From: Eupeodes corollae
Taxonomy: Eukaryota > Arthropoda > Insecta > Diptera > Syrphidae
Length of the DNA: 64,000 nt
Direction of reading: 5' to 3'
Assembly (NCBI RefSeq): GCF_945859685.1
Contig: NC_079147.1
Location: forward strand, 256,856,572-256,920,571
In this document: piece by piece, positions 22,278-33,369 of the stretch
Numbering within the stretch: position 1 is the stretch's first letter
How the letters are laid out: each line of letters begins with the position of its first letter
Translations under genes and position numbers: made by a program
The notes under the pieces: model-generated
Database searches by the model: none
Told to the model about the DNA's origin: nothing
What the model saw: only the letters and a program-made list of their open reading frames with translations

Positions 22278-23295
22278 CAATAGCTTCATTAAAAAAGAGG
22301 GTGGGATTGGACCCACACTGATAACTTCCCATCCCGTCTGTCGAATTTCTTTCTTAAGAGATTTTTTGGTTTTCGTGTTTTTTAAAAAAAAAATTTAGTT
22401 TAATTATTTTTATTAAGAACAAAATTTTAAATAACAATATTTTGCATTTGATGTAAAAGTTTGATTGATTGAAAATCTATTTTTGTAAACGAGATTTTTA
22501 ACCGAAAACCAATTTTTAACCAATAAGCTTTTCTTAAAAGTTTTTATTTCTTATTTAAACAAATACAAATTATATGAATGAAATTAATTTGAAATCAATT
22601 GTTCACGATCGAGAACTAAACATTAATTTTTTAACTGTTTTTTTTTGTAGATTTTATTTTTTTTGAAAAAAAAATAACTGTTGGATTTATGGTTTGTTTT
22701 AAAAAAATAGTTTGAAGCTAATATTTTCAATTTTTGAAAAGTTATTTGACTCGAAAGCAAATTTGTACTAATTTTTAATATTTTCGTATTGTTTTTTTTT
22801 TCGTTTTTATTTTTTGTAAACAAACTATCAATTCGATTTTTCTCAAAATGTGTACAAATATTGAAAGCAGTGTTTCTTTTAAGACAAAATAAGATTGAAG
22901 CCATAATCCCAATTTTTTGGAAAGATATTTGAGCCGAAAATCAATTTTTACCAAATTTTATACATTTTTTTAACTTTTTTATTTTTGTAAAAAAAACTGT
23001 TAATTCTATTTTCTCAAAATTGTTTCCAATGTTGATAATAATATTTCTTATAAGATAAACTAGTTTTGAGCCAAAAATCAATTTTTACAAAATCTTAGAA
23101 ATGTTTTTTTTTTTGGTTTTTAGTTTTTGTAAAAAAAATGTCAATTCGATTTTGCCCAAAATTGTACTGAATGTCAAAAACATCTTTTGAGAAAAATCAT
23201 TTTTATTCGTAAAATATTCTAGGTGACAGATTAAGAAAACAGATAAAGAAAACCGTTAATTGGCTTTTTCCAATAATAGGTATTTGGTATCACGT
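22278..23295 (+). repeat. Foldback-family arm, left half of a split element
   Basis: The tip at 22278-22350 (GGACCCACACTGATAACTTC, CATCCCGTCTGTCG) is followed by AT-rich degenerate subrepeats with GAAGCTAAT, TTTGACTCG, TTCTCAAAATTG and TTTGAGCCGAAAATCAATTT. It is interrupted at 23309 by the LOA/I-like LINE. Beyond that insertion, at 25711-25865, the family's central segment continues in reverse orientation. No opposite arm is visible afterwards. Confidence 0.75.
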
Positions 23296-23721
23296 TACAA
23301 TATATAAAGGGTAAAAAGAAACCTCATTGGTGGCGTAAAGAACTAGAACCATTCAGAAAGAGCTAGATGGTACACTAGATCTCCTTCTGACTGGGAGTTA
23401 TACAAACAAGCTCTAAAGCAATATAAAAAGAATTTAGGAAGAGTAAGAGGTCTTCTTGGAGAAACCTTTGTGGTAAAATAGAAAATACTTCAGAAGCCTC
23501 AAGACTCAGGAAAAGTCTTTCTGAAATTTCAACAATACCCAGACAGAAGCAGGCACGTGGACTATCACAGATGAAGATTCTCTTAATCTGTTATTAGACA
23601 CCCACTTTTCAGGTAGCTCGAACATACTCAACGACTAAACATCAGAATCTCAAGCTTCTACAAGTGATTTAGTTGATCTAACGCTAACGATTTAGTTAAA
23701 TAACGCGGGAAAAAAAAAATA

Positions 23722-24400
23722 TTGGAGGAGCTTTCAACAACGTCAGTTACCAGGCGATGGACAGCAATGGATAAGCTGAAATTAGAGAAATCACTCATAG
23801 ATCTTATAAGTCTCATGCTCAAAAGCAGGACAATAACTTCTAGCATGAGAAGTTTTACTACCACCAGATCGTTGAATGGAGGTACCCCCCAAGGTGGGGT
23901 CCTTTCGCCTCTTTTATGAAACATGGTAGTAAACGACCTACTTACATCATTGGAAGCGTAGGGTTTCAGGGTGATTGCCTATGCTGACGAAGTTGCAATA
24001 TCTGTATCTGGGAAGCACCCCCAAGTTCTCTCGGAACTCCTACAAAATGCATTAAATAGGCTAACAAAATGGGCTAAGTAATGTGGCTTGGACGTCAATC
24101 CACATAAAACGGAACTAATACTCTTTTCGAGAAGGTACAAAATTCCTTATATTAGCCCACCCAAGATTAAAGGAATACCATTAAGCTTTAAAGACCAAGC
24201 TAAATATTTAGGCCTCATTTTAGACATAAAACTAAAATTGAAAGCAAATATTGATGAAAGAGTAAAAAGGCTACTGTAGCGCTTTTTACTTGTAAAAAGG
24301 CCATAGGATCAAAATGGGGCCTCTCCCCAACCCACTGGCTATACACTTCTGTAATCAGACCGATACTTATTTATGGAGTTGTCGTATGGTGGACCGCACT
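23722..24400 (+). pseudogene. LOA/I-like reverse transcriptase, broken
   Basis: In one frame from 23722 it reads NGGTPQGGVLSPLL (motif B). A TGA then stands where the family has Trp, followed by NMVVNDLLTSLEA, a TAG, and IAYADEVAISVSGKHPQVL. The catalytic motif reads YADE rather than YADD, so the second catalytic Asp is Glu. After a TAA, the region 24088-24279 gives LDVNPHKTELILFSRRYKIP and KYLGLILDIKLKLKANIDERVK. The frame shifts again near 24280 before the RNase H reading frame. Confidence 0.9.
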
Positions 24401-24407
24401 GGACAAG

Positions 24408-25199
24408 TTGGTAAATCTAAATAAGATCATAAAAGTCCAGCGGTCAGCAGGCATGTGCATCACAGGAGCACTTCGCTCAACACCAACCGCAGCACTGGAA
24501 GTGCTTTTAAACCTAACACCTCTTGACATCTTCTCCAAAATGGTGGCAGCCAACTCATGTGTGAGGCTTAGAGCTGCCTCTCAATGGAACAGTAACAATA
24601 CTGGACATACTACTATTCTAGACAATTTCAGATCTATCCCAGATCGCTTAGACTATACCACCCCAAAAATGTTATTCGGTGAAAGCTTCCATGTGTCCAT
24701 CCCTTCAAGATCCTCCTGGGAAGAAGAGAGACCCCTGGAAGACAACGCGGTACACTTCTATACAGACAGTTCAAAGAACGATTACGGAGTTGGAAGTGGT
24801 ATCTATTCGGAACAACTGAATCTCAGTCTATCATACAGAATTTCCAATCGATGTAGTGAATTCCAGTCAGAAGTAATGGCAATTAAAAGGGCATTATCCT
24901 GGCTCAAAGAAAACGTTACATCTTGCAAGGTTATACGAATCTTCTTGGACAGCCAAGCCGCTCTTAAATCTTTCACGCCTGTCTCCACAAACTCTCAAAT
25001 AGTCCACGATTGCCGTTCATCTCTGAATGAGATGACGGAACAGTTTAATATTCACCTCATTTGGGTGCCGGGCCACAGAGATATTCCGGGAAATTGCAAA
25101 GCTGATGAGCTCGCCAAAAACGGAACACTTCTGCCTAATGTTAGACAAAAACATAACATAGGAACACCACTTGCTACATGCAAACATCTTTTAAAGTAA
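24408..25199 (+). pseudogene. LOA/I-like LINE RNase H region (open piece)
   Basis: The open frame has 263 codons. The first 110 residues form the RT thumb and connection (NKIIKVQRSAGMCITGALRSTPTAALEVLLNLTPLDI). The RNase H domain follows with all four acidic positions visible: FYTDSSKNDYGVG, EFQSEVMAIKRAL, IFLDSQAALKS and WVPGHRDIPGNCKADELAKNG. Its family role is removal of the RNA strand after cDNA synthesis. The frame ends at a TAA at 25197. The C-terminal domain continues in another frame at 25299-25592. Confidence 0.9.
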
Positions 25200-25710
25200 T
25201 ATGCTCTAGAAACAACAAATGGAAAATGGTCACAAACTACCACCTGCCTAGCAACCAAGCAAATATGGCCAAGTATTGACTTAAAACGGTCAAAAAGCTT
25301 GATACCACTGAGCAGACAAAGTATAAGCTCTACAATTGGAGTATTAACGGGACACTGCCTCATAGGAAGACATGCTCTGAGGCTAGGGGTCTACATAAAT
25401 GACTTCTGTAGAAGCTGCATGGACGAGGAGGAAGAGGAAACAGTCCAACACCTTCTATGTACATGTCCAGCACTCTCCACTAGAAGGAATAACTTTCTCG
25501 GTAATCCCTTCTTCGATAATACCAGTGAACTGGCAACGATTGACACAAAATGTCTCTCTAACTTCATTAAAAGTACGAAATGGTTTGTTTAAATTCATTA
25601 CTCTCCCATGAGTAACGTCATTAGTGGTATCACAATGGACTCTTGAGGTCTAGGTGAGTCAATGACATCTGGACAGCCACTCTAACCTAACTTAACCTAC
25701 AATATATAAA

Positions 25711-25865
25711 ATAAAATTCAATTCAAGTCCCTATCGTTATTGGTTCGTGAGATATTGAAGGTTAACCCAAAATGTAACCTTTTTTTTAAATTACTTTAGT
25801 TTAAAAACCGCCCACCCAATTTTTTAAGAGTTCTTTTTGCATCTTTCTGCATTATTATCGAAGTC
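25711..25865 (-). repeat. Foldback-family central segment, reversed
   Basis: Read on the minus strand it gives CTTCGATAATAATGCAGAAA, then TGGGTGGGCGG, then GGTTAACCTTCAATATCTCACGAACC. This is the order found on the plus strand at 29820-29945 inside the foldback element at 28608-30826. Here the centre is flipped relative to the left arm. Confidence 0.7.
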
Positions 25866-28607
25866 CCTTTTTATTGGAACCTTTTAAATTAAGGTTTTTT
25901 TGAATTTTTCTAAAGGAGACAACATATTTGCTTATGTATTTTTTTTAAATCCATATCTGAAATTGTAAAATTGTTTATTGTAAATTTTGTGTTTGTTTGT
26001 GAATAGTTTCATAGCTAAGTATTCACATTGAATTGTGTACCGTCCATAAACTGTTAAATTGTGCATTGAAATATATTTTGTCTATTTTATACTGTAAAAT
26101 TTATGTTTAATACTTTTATTTTACTCTTCAAATGTCATATATTTAGTCTCGGTTAAGTATATATCTAGATCCACAGGATATATTGCAAGTTAGGATAGCT
26201 CTTTACCCCATTGTTGTTATGGTCCTCTCTTAGTTTGATCCATGCAACTTTCAAAAAGCCATAGCTCATCTTAATTATTCACGAATGCGTATCATTTTTG
26301 TTTGCACTCCATACGAGTATATATGTAATGTAAATATAAATTCATGATATATGTATGTGAGTACATAATATGGTACAAGCATACATGTCACCATCCTCCT
26401 CTTTTATACCGTGCTCCAATCCATGCGATACTTGACCATGGTTAAACCATATGACTCCTCAAATCAGTGTATCGTCCTATGATAAAACAGATTTTAAGTA
26501 CAGGGTGCCACTTTTTAAGGACTATATTTTATAAAGGAAAAATTATGGTTAATAAATAATAATTTTTGATAAGAATTTGTATCCGACAAATTGTTTCAAA
26601 TTCTAATTTTCACAGAGAGGAATATTCTACAAAGGACTCTTTCTTTATAGGGTCTTAGTATTTTATTGTTTTCTATCAACTACAAATAATTTCAAATAAA
26701 ATGCAACGCCCTGTATAGAAAATTGTACAAAATATAAACTGGACTACGGCCGGCGTTTGTACAATATTTTGACTGACCGCCAAATCCTGCAGCGTATGAT
26801 GATGGTAATGGTACGTATAGCTAAAGCAAATATAATCCATATCCAAAACCATATTTGGTAGGATGAGAGGAGAGTTGCGCAAATAACAGTTAATGCAAAC
26901 AAAAACAGGATAAATTGGAATTTCTGTTTTGATTATGAATTACTGTATGATATGCTAGGCTATGGATAGAGCTCCCATCCCTACATATATCTATGCTCTC
27001 CCTTATAGCATCTCGGTAAACAACGAATTTTATGTATGCATGTATATTGTGTATAGTTGAATCCTTAGAACCCCAAAGAGATCCAAAATTTTTGTACCGT
27101 TCATTCATGCACATATTATATTTTGTCAGGATATCTCTCTATGAAAATACCATGAACCATGCGGATGAAAGAAAAAATTATTCGTTATAATTCCTTACCT
27201 GATACGATTACAGACAACATACATACGAGTATATGTATATGAAGAGGACATGGATGGGGAGAAGGTACAGTGGGTGGGTTGGTCATGTGGGTTTCGAATA
27301 TGCTGTAAACCGTTTTTGAGGATGCAATATTCTGCTGACTTCGATAAGCAAGGGGAAGATCAACTACATCACCATCATCCTCAACCCAAAAATTGACCTC
27401 CGTTCCGTTTATTCCTTGCCAACTCAAGGGAATCCATTTTTCCCAGTGCAGTGTGCCTGTGCAGCTTTTATGTTTGTATGCAGATATAACAAACATTCAG
27501 ATGAAGAGATTTTATTTGCGCAAATCTGAAAGGATTTTCAAAATCATAAACAAGCAACAAAACGAGACTATCGAACTGTCTCCAAGGAGACCTGATCCCA
27601 TCATATACAGATACATACATTTATGTATAGGGTGAATATATGCGTTCCTCCTAACATATATATAAACATAAGTCCTTTTAGAATGCACAAGCCCTTGAAG
27701 TATAGAATGGTCAAGGATTGTATTGTTAGTCAATTTCATTCAGAGAAGCAAATAAATAATTTAAATTCACATTCATACTTCTTTATAAAGGATGGAACTA
27801 TGGTTTGGCTATGGTAGATTTATCCCGAATGTTAAGTACCTATCCATGCACTCTGTACACAATATCTCTGGACATCTTTTTCTCTATATTCGAGGATATG
27901 AATCTTTGGTTATTTGGTTTTTGTTTAGCATTTTATGTAGAGTGCACCTATACCTCGTCCTTCAAAAATAAAACTTCCTAAAATAAACAAATATACCTAC
28001 AAATATTTATGGAGATAAGATCTTGTGTATAAGAGGGTTTATTGAGAGAATTCTTGAAAGAAAAGTAATAGATTTATATTTGAAGGGAGTGAATTTGTTA
28101 GGAAAATATATTTATCTGATTCTGATGGTTATTTGTTTTCTCTCTCAATTTGGCTAGTTATTTATTTTTATGATGATTAAAACTTCCTGTTTGGGGAAAG
28201 AAATAAGATCCTCAGTACAAAGTGTATCAGAAAAATGCCAAAATTCACAGAACTATAGTCCAAGAAATACTTATGCAGGAAAAGTGTCAAGGCTCTAAAA
28301 AGGAATAAATATAAGAATGCAGAAGTAATCACATCCTTTAAAATTTTTGGACTGATATATAAATTCTCAAAAGTGGTTTCGAAATAAAATGCACTCAAAA
28401 TATAGGTTATTATCGAATTCTTAAAATTCTAGTATTCAATTATTGATGATTGATAGTAATTTAAAGTATAAAGCTTTTCTTTTATTTAGTGGTTTGAGAT
28501 TCATTTTTAAAGATAAAGGAATGCGGTTAAGTTCTTATAAAAACGTGTGTTCAGAAATAATTTCATGGGAAAAGATTGGTTTTTGGATATAAAAACAAGT
28601 AAAAAAG
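25866..28607. other. Noncoding DNA
   Basis: I see no gene or recognisable element. The stretch is AT-rich, with several short TATG/TACA-rich runs around 26300-26360, 27000-27060 and 27200-27240. Open frames of 60-103 codons on both strands show no domain, and most overlap one another. Confidence 0.45.
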
Positions 28608-30826
28608 TAGCTTCAAAACCAAAACTTCCCGTCTGTCGATTTGTCTTGCTTAAAAGTTTGTAGGTTTCCGTGTTTTGTAAAAAAAATTGTCTGTTGAATT
28701 ATTCTTAAAAAATTTAAAATTACCAACAATATTTTGCATATAATAAAATAGTTCTATTCCAAAATCTAGTTTTGTTAACGAGATTTTTAGTCGAAAACCA
28801 ATTCTTACTAATTTTAGTAGCATTTCTTAAATTAACAAATACAAATAATATGAATGAAATTAATTTACGAACTATTTTTTGAAGATTTTGTTTTTTTAAA
28901 AAAAAAAACGGAAATTTGGATTCTAGTAAAAAATTTTCTGAATGTCAAAAATAATATTTTCTGTGAGATAAAATAAGTTTGAAGCCAATATTTTTAATTA
29001 TTGAAAAGATATTTGAGTCGAAAGTAAATTTTTACCAAGTTTTGGTATTGTTTTTTCTTTGGTTATATTTTTGTAAAAAAAAACTGTCAGTTCGATTTTT
29101 CTCAAAATTTTATAGAATGATGAACAAAATATTCTTTATAAGATAAGAATTAGTTTGAAGCCAATATTTTTAATTTTTGATAAGATATTTAGAGTCGAAC
29201 ATTGTTTTTAGATTTTCATTTTTTGTAAAAAATTCAATTCGATTTTTCTAAATATTACAATATTTTTTTAAAGACAAAATTAGTTTCAAGCCAATATCAG
29301 AAAGTTTTGAAATATATATTTAAGTCTAAAACCAATTTTTAACAATTTTTGTTAATTTGCTCAGGTTTTGTTTTTTGTAAAAAAAACTGTAGATGCAATT
29401 TTTCTCAAATTTTTTCCGAATAATAAAAACAAGCCAAGCTTGTTAGAAGCAGTAATATCAAATTTTTAAAGATATTTGAGTCGAAAATAAATTTGTACCA
29501 AATTTTGATTTTTTTTAGCTTTTTAATTTTTTTGTAAGCAAACTTTCGATTTTTCTCAAAATTTTACCAGATGTTGAAAACATTATTTTTCGTAGCACAT
29601 AATTACTAACTTCCCATAGGAAGTTATTGTAATGGGTCCAATTTGTCAAATTGAAAATTTTGACATTTATCGACGTTTCAAGGTCACTAGAGTCGAAATA
29701 AAAGATTTTTAGAAAGATGTCTGTGCGTGCGTGTGTACGTACGTGCGCGACGTTTTTTTCGTCGTATATAGCTCAAGAACCAGAAGTCATATCGATTTCA
29801 AATTAATTTTGTAATATATGTAGTAATAAGGCAAAAAGATGCAGAAAGGGCTCCCAGGAAATTTGCGTGGGTGGTTTTTTTACCATAGCAGTTTGAAAAA
29901 AAGGTGACAATTTTGGTTAATCCTAAATATCTTACGAACTAAAAACGCTAGAGACTTGAATTAAATTTTTTATAATATATTGTACCGTGATATCAAAGAA
30001 ATATATTTTTTGAAAAAAAATCCATTTAACGTTTTTTTTTATAAACCAAAAAAACTGAAAAAAAAAATATTTCACCTCCAAAATTTTACGACTAAAATAT
30101 GATTTCATCTCCAAAACAATTTTGTGCAACGAAGAATAATGTTTTTGTGATCTAATATAATTTTGAGAAGAATAGAATTGACACTTTTTTTTATAAAAAA
30201 TAAAAATCTAAAAAAAAAATACTCAAAGTTGGTAAAAATTTAATATTGATTCAAATATCTTTTCAAAAACTTAAAATTCAGGCTTCAAGCTTATTTTATC
30301 TTATAAGAAATATTAGTTTCAACATTGTGAAAAATGTTGAGAAAAATCAAATTGACAGTTTTTTTACAAAAAAATAAAAGCTTAAAAAAAATTTACAAAA
30401 GTTGGTAAAAATTGATTTTCGACTCAAATATCTTTTCAAAAATTTGAGATAATAGCTTCAAACTATTTTTTGCTTATAAGAAATATTGTTTTTAACATTC
30501 AGTACAATTTTGAAAAAAATCAAATTGACAGTTTTTTTGCAAGGAATAAAACTAAAAATAAATACAATACTAAAACTTGGTAAAAATTTACTTTCGACTA
30601 AAATACTCGTAGTTTTTTAAAAATTTGAAATATTCTCTTCAAACTTATTTTATTTCACAGACAATATTGTTTTCGATATTCAGTATTTTGTATACAAAAA
30701 TCCAACAGTCCGTTTTTTCATAAAAAATAAAATCTAAAATTGATGCGAGTACATATAGACAACCTTTTGAGCAAGACAAATCGACAGAGGGGATTTGAAG
30801 TTATCATTGTGGGTCGCATCCCAGCC
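28608..30826. mobile_element. Foldback-like element, most complete copy
   Basis: The left arm (28608-29605) starts CTTCCCGTCTGTCGATTTGT; its outermost bases are missing. The right arm (about 30050-30826) ends GTGGGTCGCATCCCAGCC. The arms are inverted copies of each other and consist of subrepeats: GTTTGAAGCCAATATTTTT starts at 28977 and again at 29153, a period of 176 bases, with shorter units after that. A central segment (29607-30050) starts with the palindrome TAACTTCCCATAGGAAGTTA. No transposase-like frame exists, so it would be non-autonomous. Confidence 0.82.
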
Positions 30827-30839
30827 TTTTTTTTTTAAT

Positions 30840-31843
30840 ATTGCTGTGGTAAAAGAAACCACTCAATTTTTTAAGAGTACTTTCTACAACTGTCAAATTA
30901 TAGACCGATTTCAATACTCCCTCGAAAAAGGTCTTGAAGGAATAGTTGTCAACAGTTTGCAAAGTTTACCAAAAGTCAGTAAGGGTTTCAAACGAACAAA
31001 ACCACACTAAAACTGCTTTGTGAATTTGCTGACTGTATCTATGAACGAGAGCTTGAATATGGAACATAACGTACTTGTACTGTTTATGGATTTCAGCAAT
31101 ACTTTTGAACACTCAACCATTCGAAACTTTTGAAAGCATTAGCAAGAAAAGATATTCGAGGTAGGTTAGCTGTTGGATGTCGGACTATCTTCACACTCGA
31201 AAGTTTTCCGTCAAAATTCAAGATGTTAACATTGAAGAAAACAATGTTTAATATGTAGTTCCACAAGGTTCTTATTTGGAACCGCTTCTGTTCATCCTTT
31301 ATGCCAACGAACTTCTTAGTGTTTTCAAGTTAAGTATCTCGGTTGCTTTTGCTGGTGACAATGCAATTGTTGTTTGCGATCGGTCTCTGGAATCGGCCAC
31401 CATGATAATGCAAAACGAATTTTATGCTGCTGTTCAATGGTGTCACGACAACGGATTGGTAAAAAAGGCAACTAAGACAAAACTTATGCATATCCGAAGT
31501 ACACATGTCAAAAAAAACAGACAAACAAATATATTTCGGGAATGATCTCTGTCCAATCACGCCCACAACATGCATTGAAGTTGTTGCGCTCTACAGATAT
31601 CTTGGACTTGTTATTGACTGCCATTTCCTTTGGGACAAATATATAGACAAGCTACGTACTGATTTGAAGAAGAGTCTCTACGCACTTTCGCATTTAAAGT
31701 ACTATGCTACTGAGGATGTTTATTACGCATTGGTAGAGTCAAAGCTAAGATATGGCATGCTTGCCTGGGGAAACGCAGAACCAAAACATAAAGAAGCTTC
31801 AAAAACTTCAAAATTCAGCTCTAAGAATCAGACAACACAATAA
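30840..31843 (+). mobile_element. LINE reverse transcriptase remnant
   Basis: Scattered frames encode RT pieces: IIDRFQYSLEKGLEGIV (30900-30955), a damaged motif A near 31080, then 31276-31545 with EPLLFILYANELLSVFKLSISVAFAGDNAIVVCD, where motif C reads FAGDN rather than YADD. Next comes 31505-31843 with ALYRYLGLVIDCHFLWDKYIDKLRTDLKKSLYALSHLKYY and ESKLRYGMLAWGNAEP, the usual thumb and C-terminal blocks. The clade is not assigned; it differs from the other LINEs here. Both ends are undefined, and the left end abuts the foldback tip. Confidence 0.78.
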
Positions 31844-32149
31844 CAGCGAGCAAAGTGAATACAAATTCCGAGTAGGTACTTGAAGTCGAGCAAATTTTCA
31901 AGATGACCACAACACTAGAATATCTTGGCAACAACCGCTTTATTCGCCCAATTCAACATCACCTTAAAAACTTTTATTTCGACTTTAGGGACCTTGAAAC
32001 GTCGAGAATGTCAAAATGTTCAGTTCGATAAATCTGGCAGATTTCAATAACTCCCTATTAAAAAACAACTGAAATGTAGGTTTTGATGCGGAACCGAATA
32101 AATCGTAGACCAAAGGCAGGAAAATAAATCTAAAACGAAAAAAGACTCC
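31844..32149. other. No gene seen
   Basis: A short stretch between two LINE remnants. It may be the unrecognised 3' end of the first, but no tail or target duplication is visible. Confidence 0.35.
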
Positions 32150-32575
32150 AAAAACTAAATTTGTCCAGCCTGTCCCTAAACAAGGCGAATCCTCCTCCCA
32201 CTCAAACTATCGTCCAATTGCACTTACGTCCCTTCTTTCCAAGATCATGGAAACACTGAGTAATTTTCAGCTTAAGAAATATCTTGAAGATCGGAATCTT
32301 CTCAATGACCGACAATATAGCTTTCGTAGCAATAGATCCACTGGCGATCTCATGGTTCATCTCATCGAACTGTGTAACAAATCTTTAGATCGGTTTGGAG
32401 AATATAAGATTATTGCACTTGATATTTCAAACGCATTTGATTAAGTCTGGCATCTGGCTCTCTTATCGAAAATGCGTGCTTTTGGTATTGATGAATCTCT
32501 TCTTCATTGGATTAGAAATAATATTTATAACCGTTCAAAACAAGTTGTATTAGATTGTTTAAAGTCTGAAATCCA
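32150..32575 (+). mobile_element. LINE reverse transcriptase fragment, second family
   Basis: The frame reads VQPVPKQGESSSHSNYRPIALTSLLSKIMETLSNFQLKKYLEDRNLLNDRQYSFRSNRSTGDLMVHLIELCNKSL and then motif A as ALDISNAFD, a stop, VWHLALLSKMRAFG. This covers the fingers through motif A of a non-LTR RT. A single in-frame TAA (32442-32444) interrupts motif A. Sequence homology fades after about 32575. It is a short internal fragment. Confidence 0.8.
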
Positions 32576-32911
32576 TAAAATAGATGCTGGACCTACAAGT
32601 TTCAGCCGAATCCAAACGAATAATTTTAGTAACAATATTTTTATATTTTCAATATCACAAAAAAATGTCTCTCCCACAAATATAATTTCATTTATTCTTG
32701 AGTCGTAATTATTATTGTGAATAAAAATGCCCCTCAACTCATCAATAAACCTTTTACTATTTTTAAAGAAGCAGTAAAGGCTACTAAATGAACACAAGAA
32801 TTCAGATTTGTGGGAGTTCTTCAAAATGACATTTACTACATTATTAGCGTTTATTTTTCGTATTAAAAATAAACAACTGTCCGTTGCTAACTTAAAACTT
32901 TTAATTCTTAA

Positions 32912-33136
32912 CCATTTCTTTGAGCGGGTCATTCCAGCGATGAAGAGGACCCACAGTTCTCAATCCGAATCTAAACGGCTTAATTGAGAAAGCATTTTTT
33001 AATACAAGAATTACATTTGGAGAATTTGTCAATTCCTCGCAAGAGGCAGTGTCTGTGAAAAAAAACGTTAGGTGGGATTGAATTCAAGACCTCCAGCATG
33101 GCAGTCCAGCGTCCTTACCATCACTACAATTTTTCC
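32912..33136 (-). mobile_element. tRNA-derived SINE (copy B)
   Basis: Same element as 92-316. The pol III boxes read slightly better here: GTGATGGTAAGGACGCTGG (A-box side) and GGTCTTGAATTCAATCCC (B-box side) on the minus strand. The body resembles the plus-strand SINE at 53327. Confidence 0.62.
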
Positions 33137-33369
33137 TAATAAACTTTCAAAAACATGAAACGAAAAACAAGACATACTAAATAGCCTTTATTGCCGAATG
33201 CAACTTATTTTGACCAAGTTTTATGGGAACTCAAAATACATAGAAAATGTGTTAAGTACAAAAACAGTAAAAGTACTTGATATCTTAATTTGAATGTGTT
33301 TTATAAAGAATCAAGCTCCAAACAACTTGCATCAATATATCACTCCGTATATACAAATGTACACTCCTC

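Larger units (their letters stand above)
23309..25697 (+). mobile_element. LOA/I-like LINE with RNase H, 13-bp target duplication
   Basis: The 13-bp string TACAATATATAAA stands on both sides (23296-23308 and 25698-25710), so both ends are exact. The element is 5'-truncated in the endonuclease-RT linker (WWRKELEPFRKR-like start). It then reads the RT (23640-24400), an RNase H domain (24740-25130), a C-terminal zinc-knuckle-like CRSCMDEEEEETVQHLLCTCPAL and a 3' end of CTAACCTAACTTAACC. RNase H and this C-terminal pattern fit the LOA/I group of insect LINEs. Stops and frameshifts leave it inactive. Confidence 0.92.

Noticed and set aside
22096..22398. 100-codon plus-strand open frame as a gene
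   Set aside because: It is the RTE linker region read out of frame, then running across the foldback tip.
28608..30826. LTR retrotransposon
   Set aside because: The repeats are inverted rather than direct and there is no gag, pol or primer-binding site.
32525..32932. 135-codon minus-strand open frame crossing the left boundary of copy B
   Set aside because: It overlaps a LINE fragment on the plus strand and a SINE/duplication edge, is rich in Ile, Phe and Asn as expected for AT-rich noise, and shows no domain.
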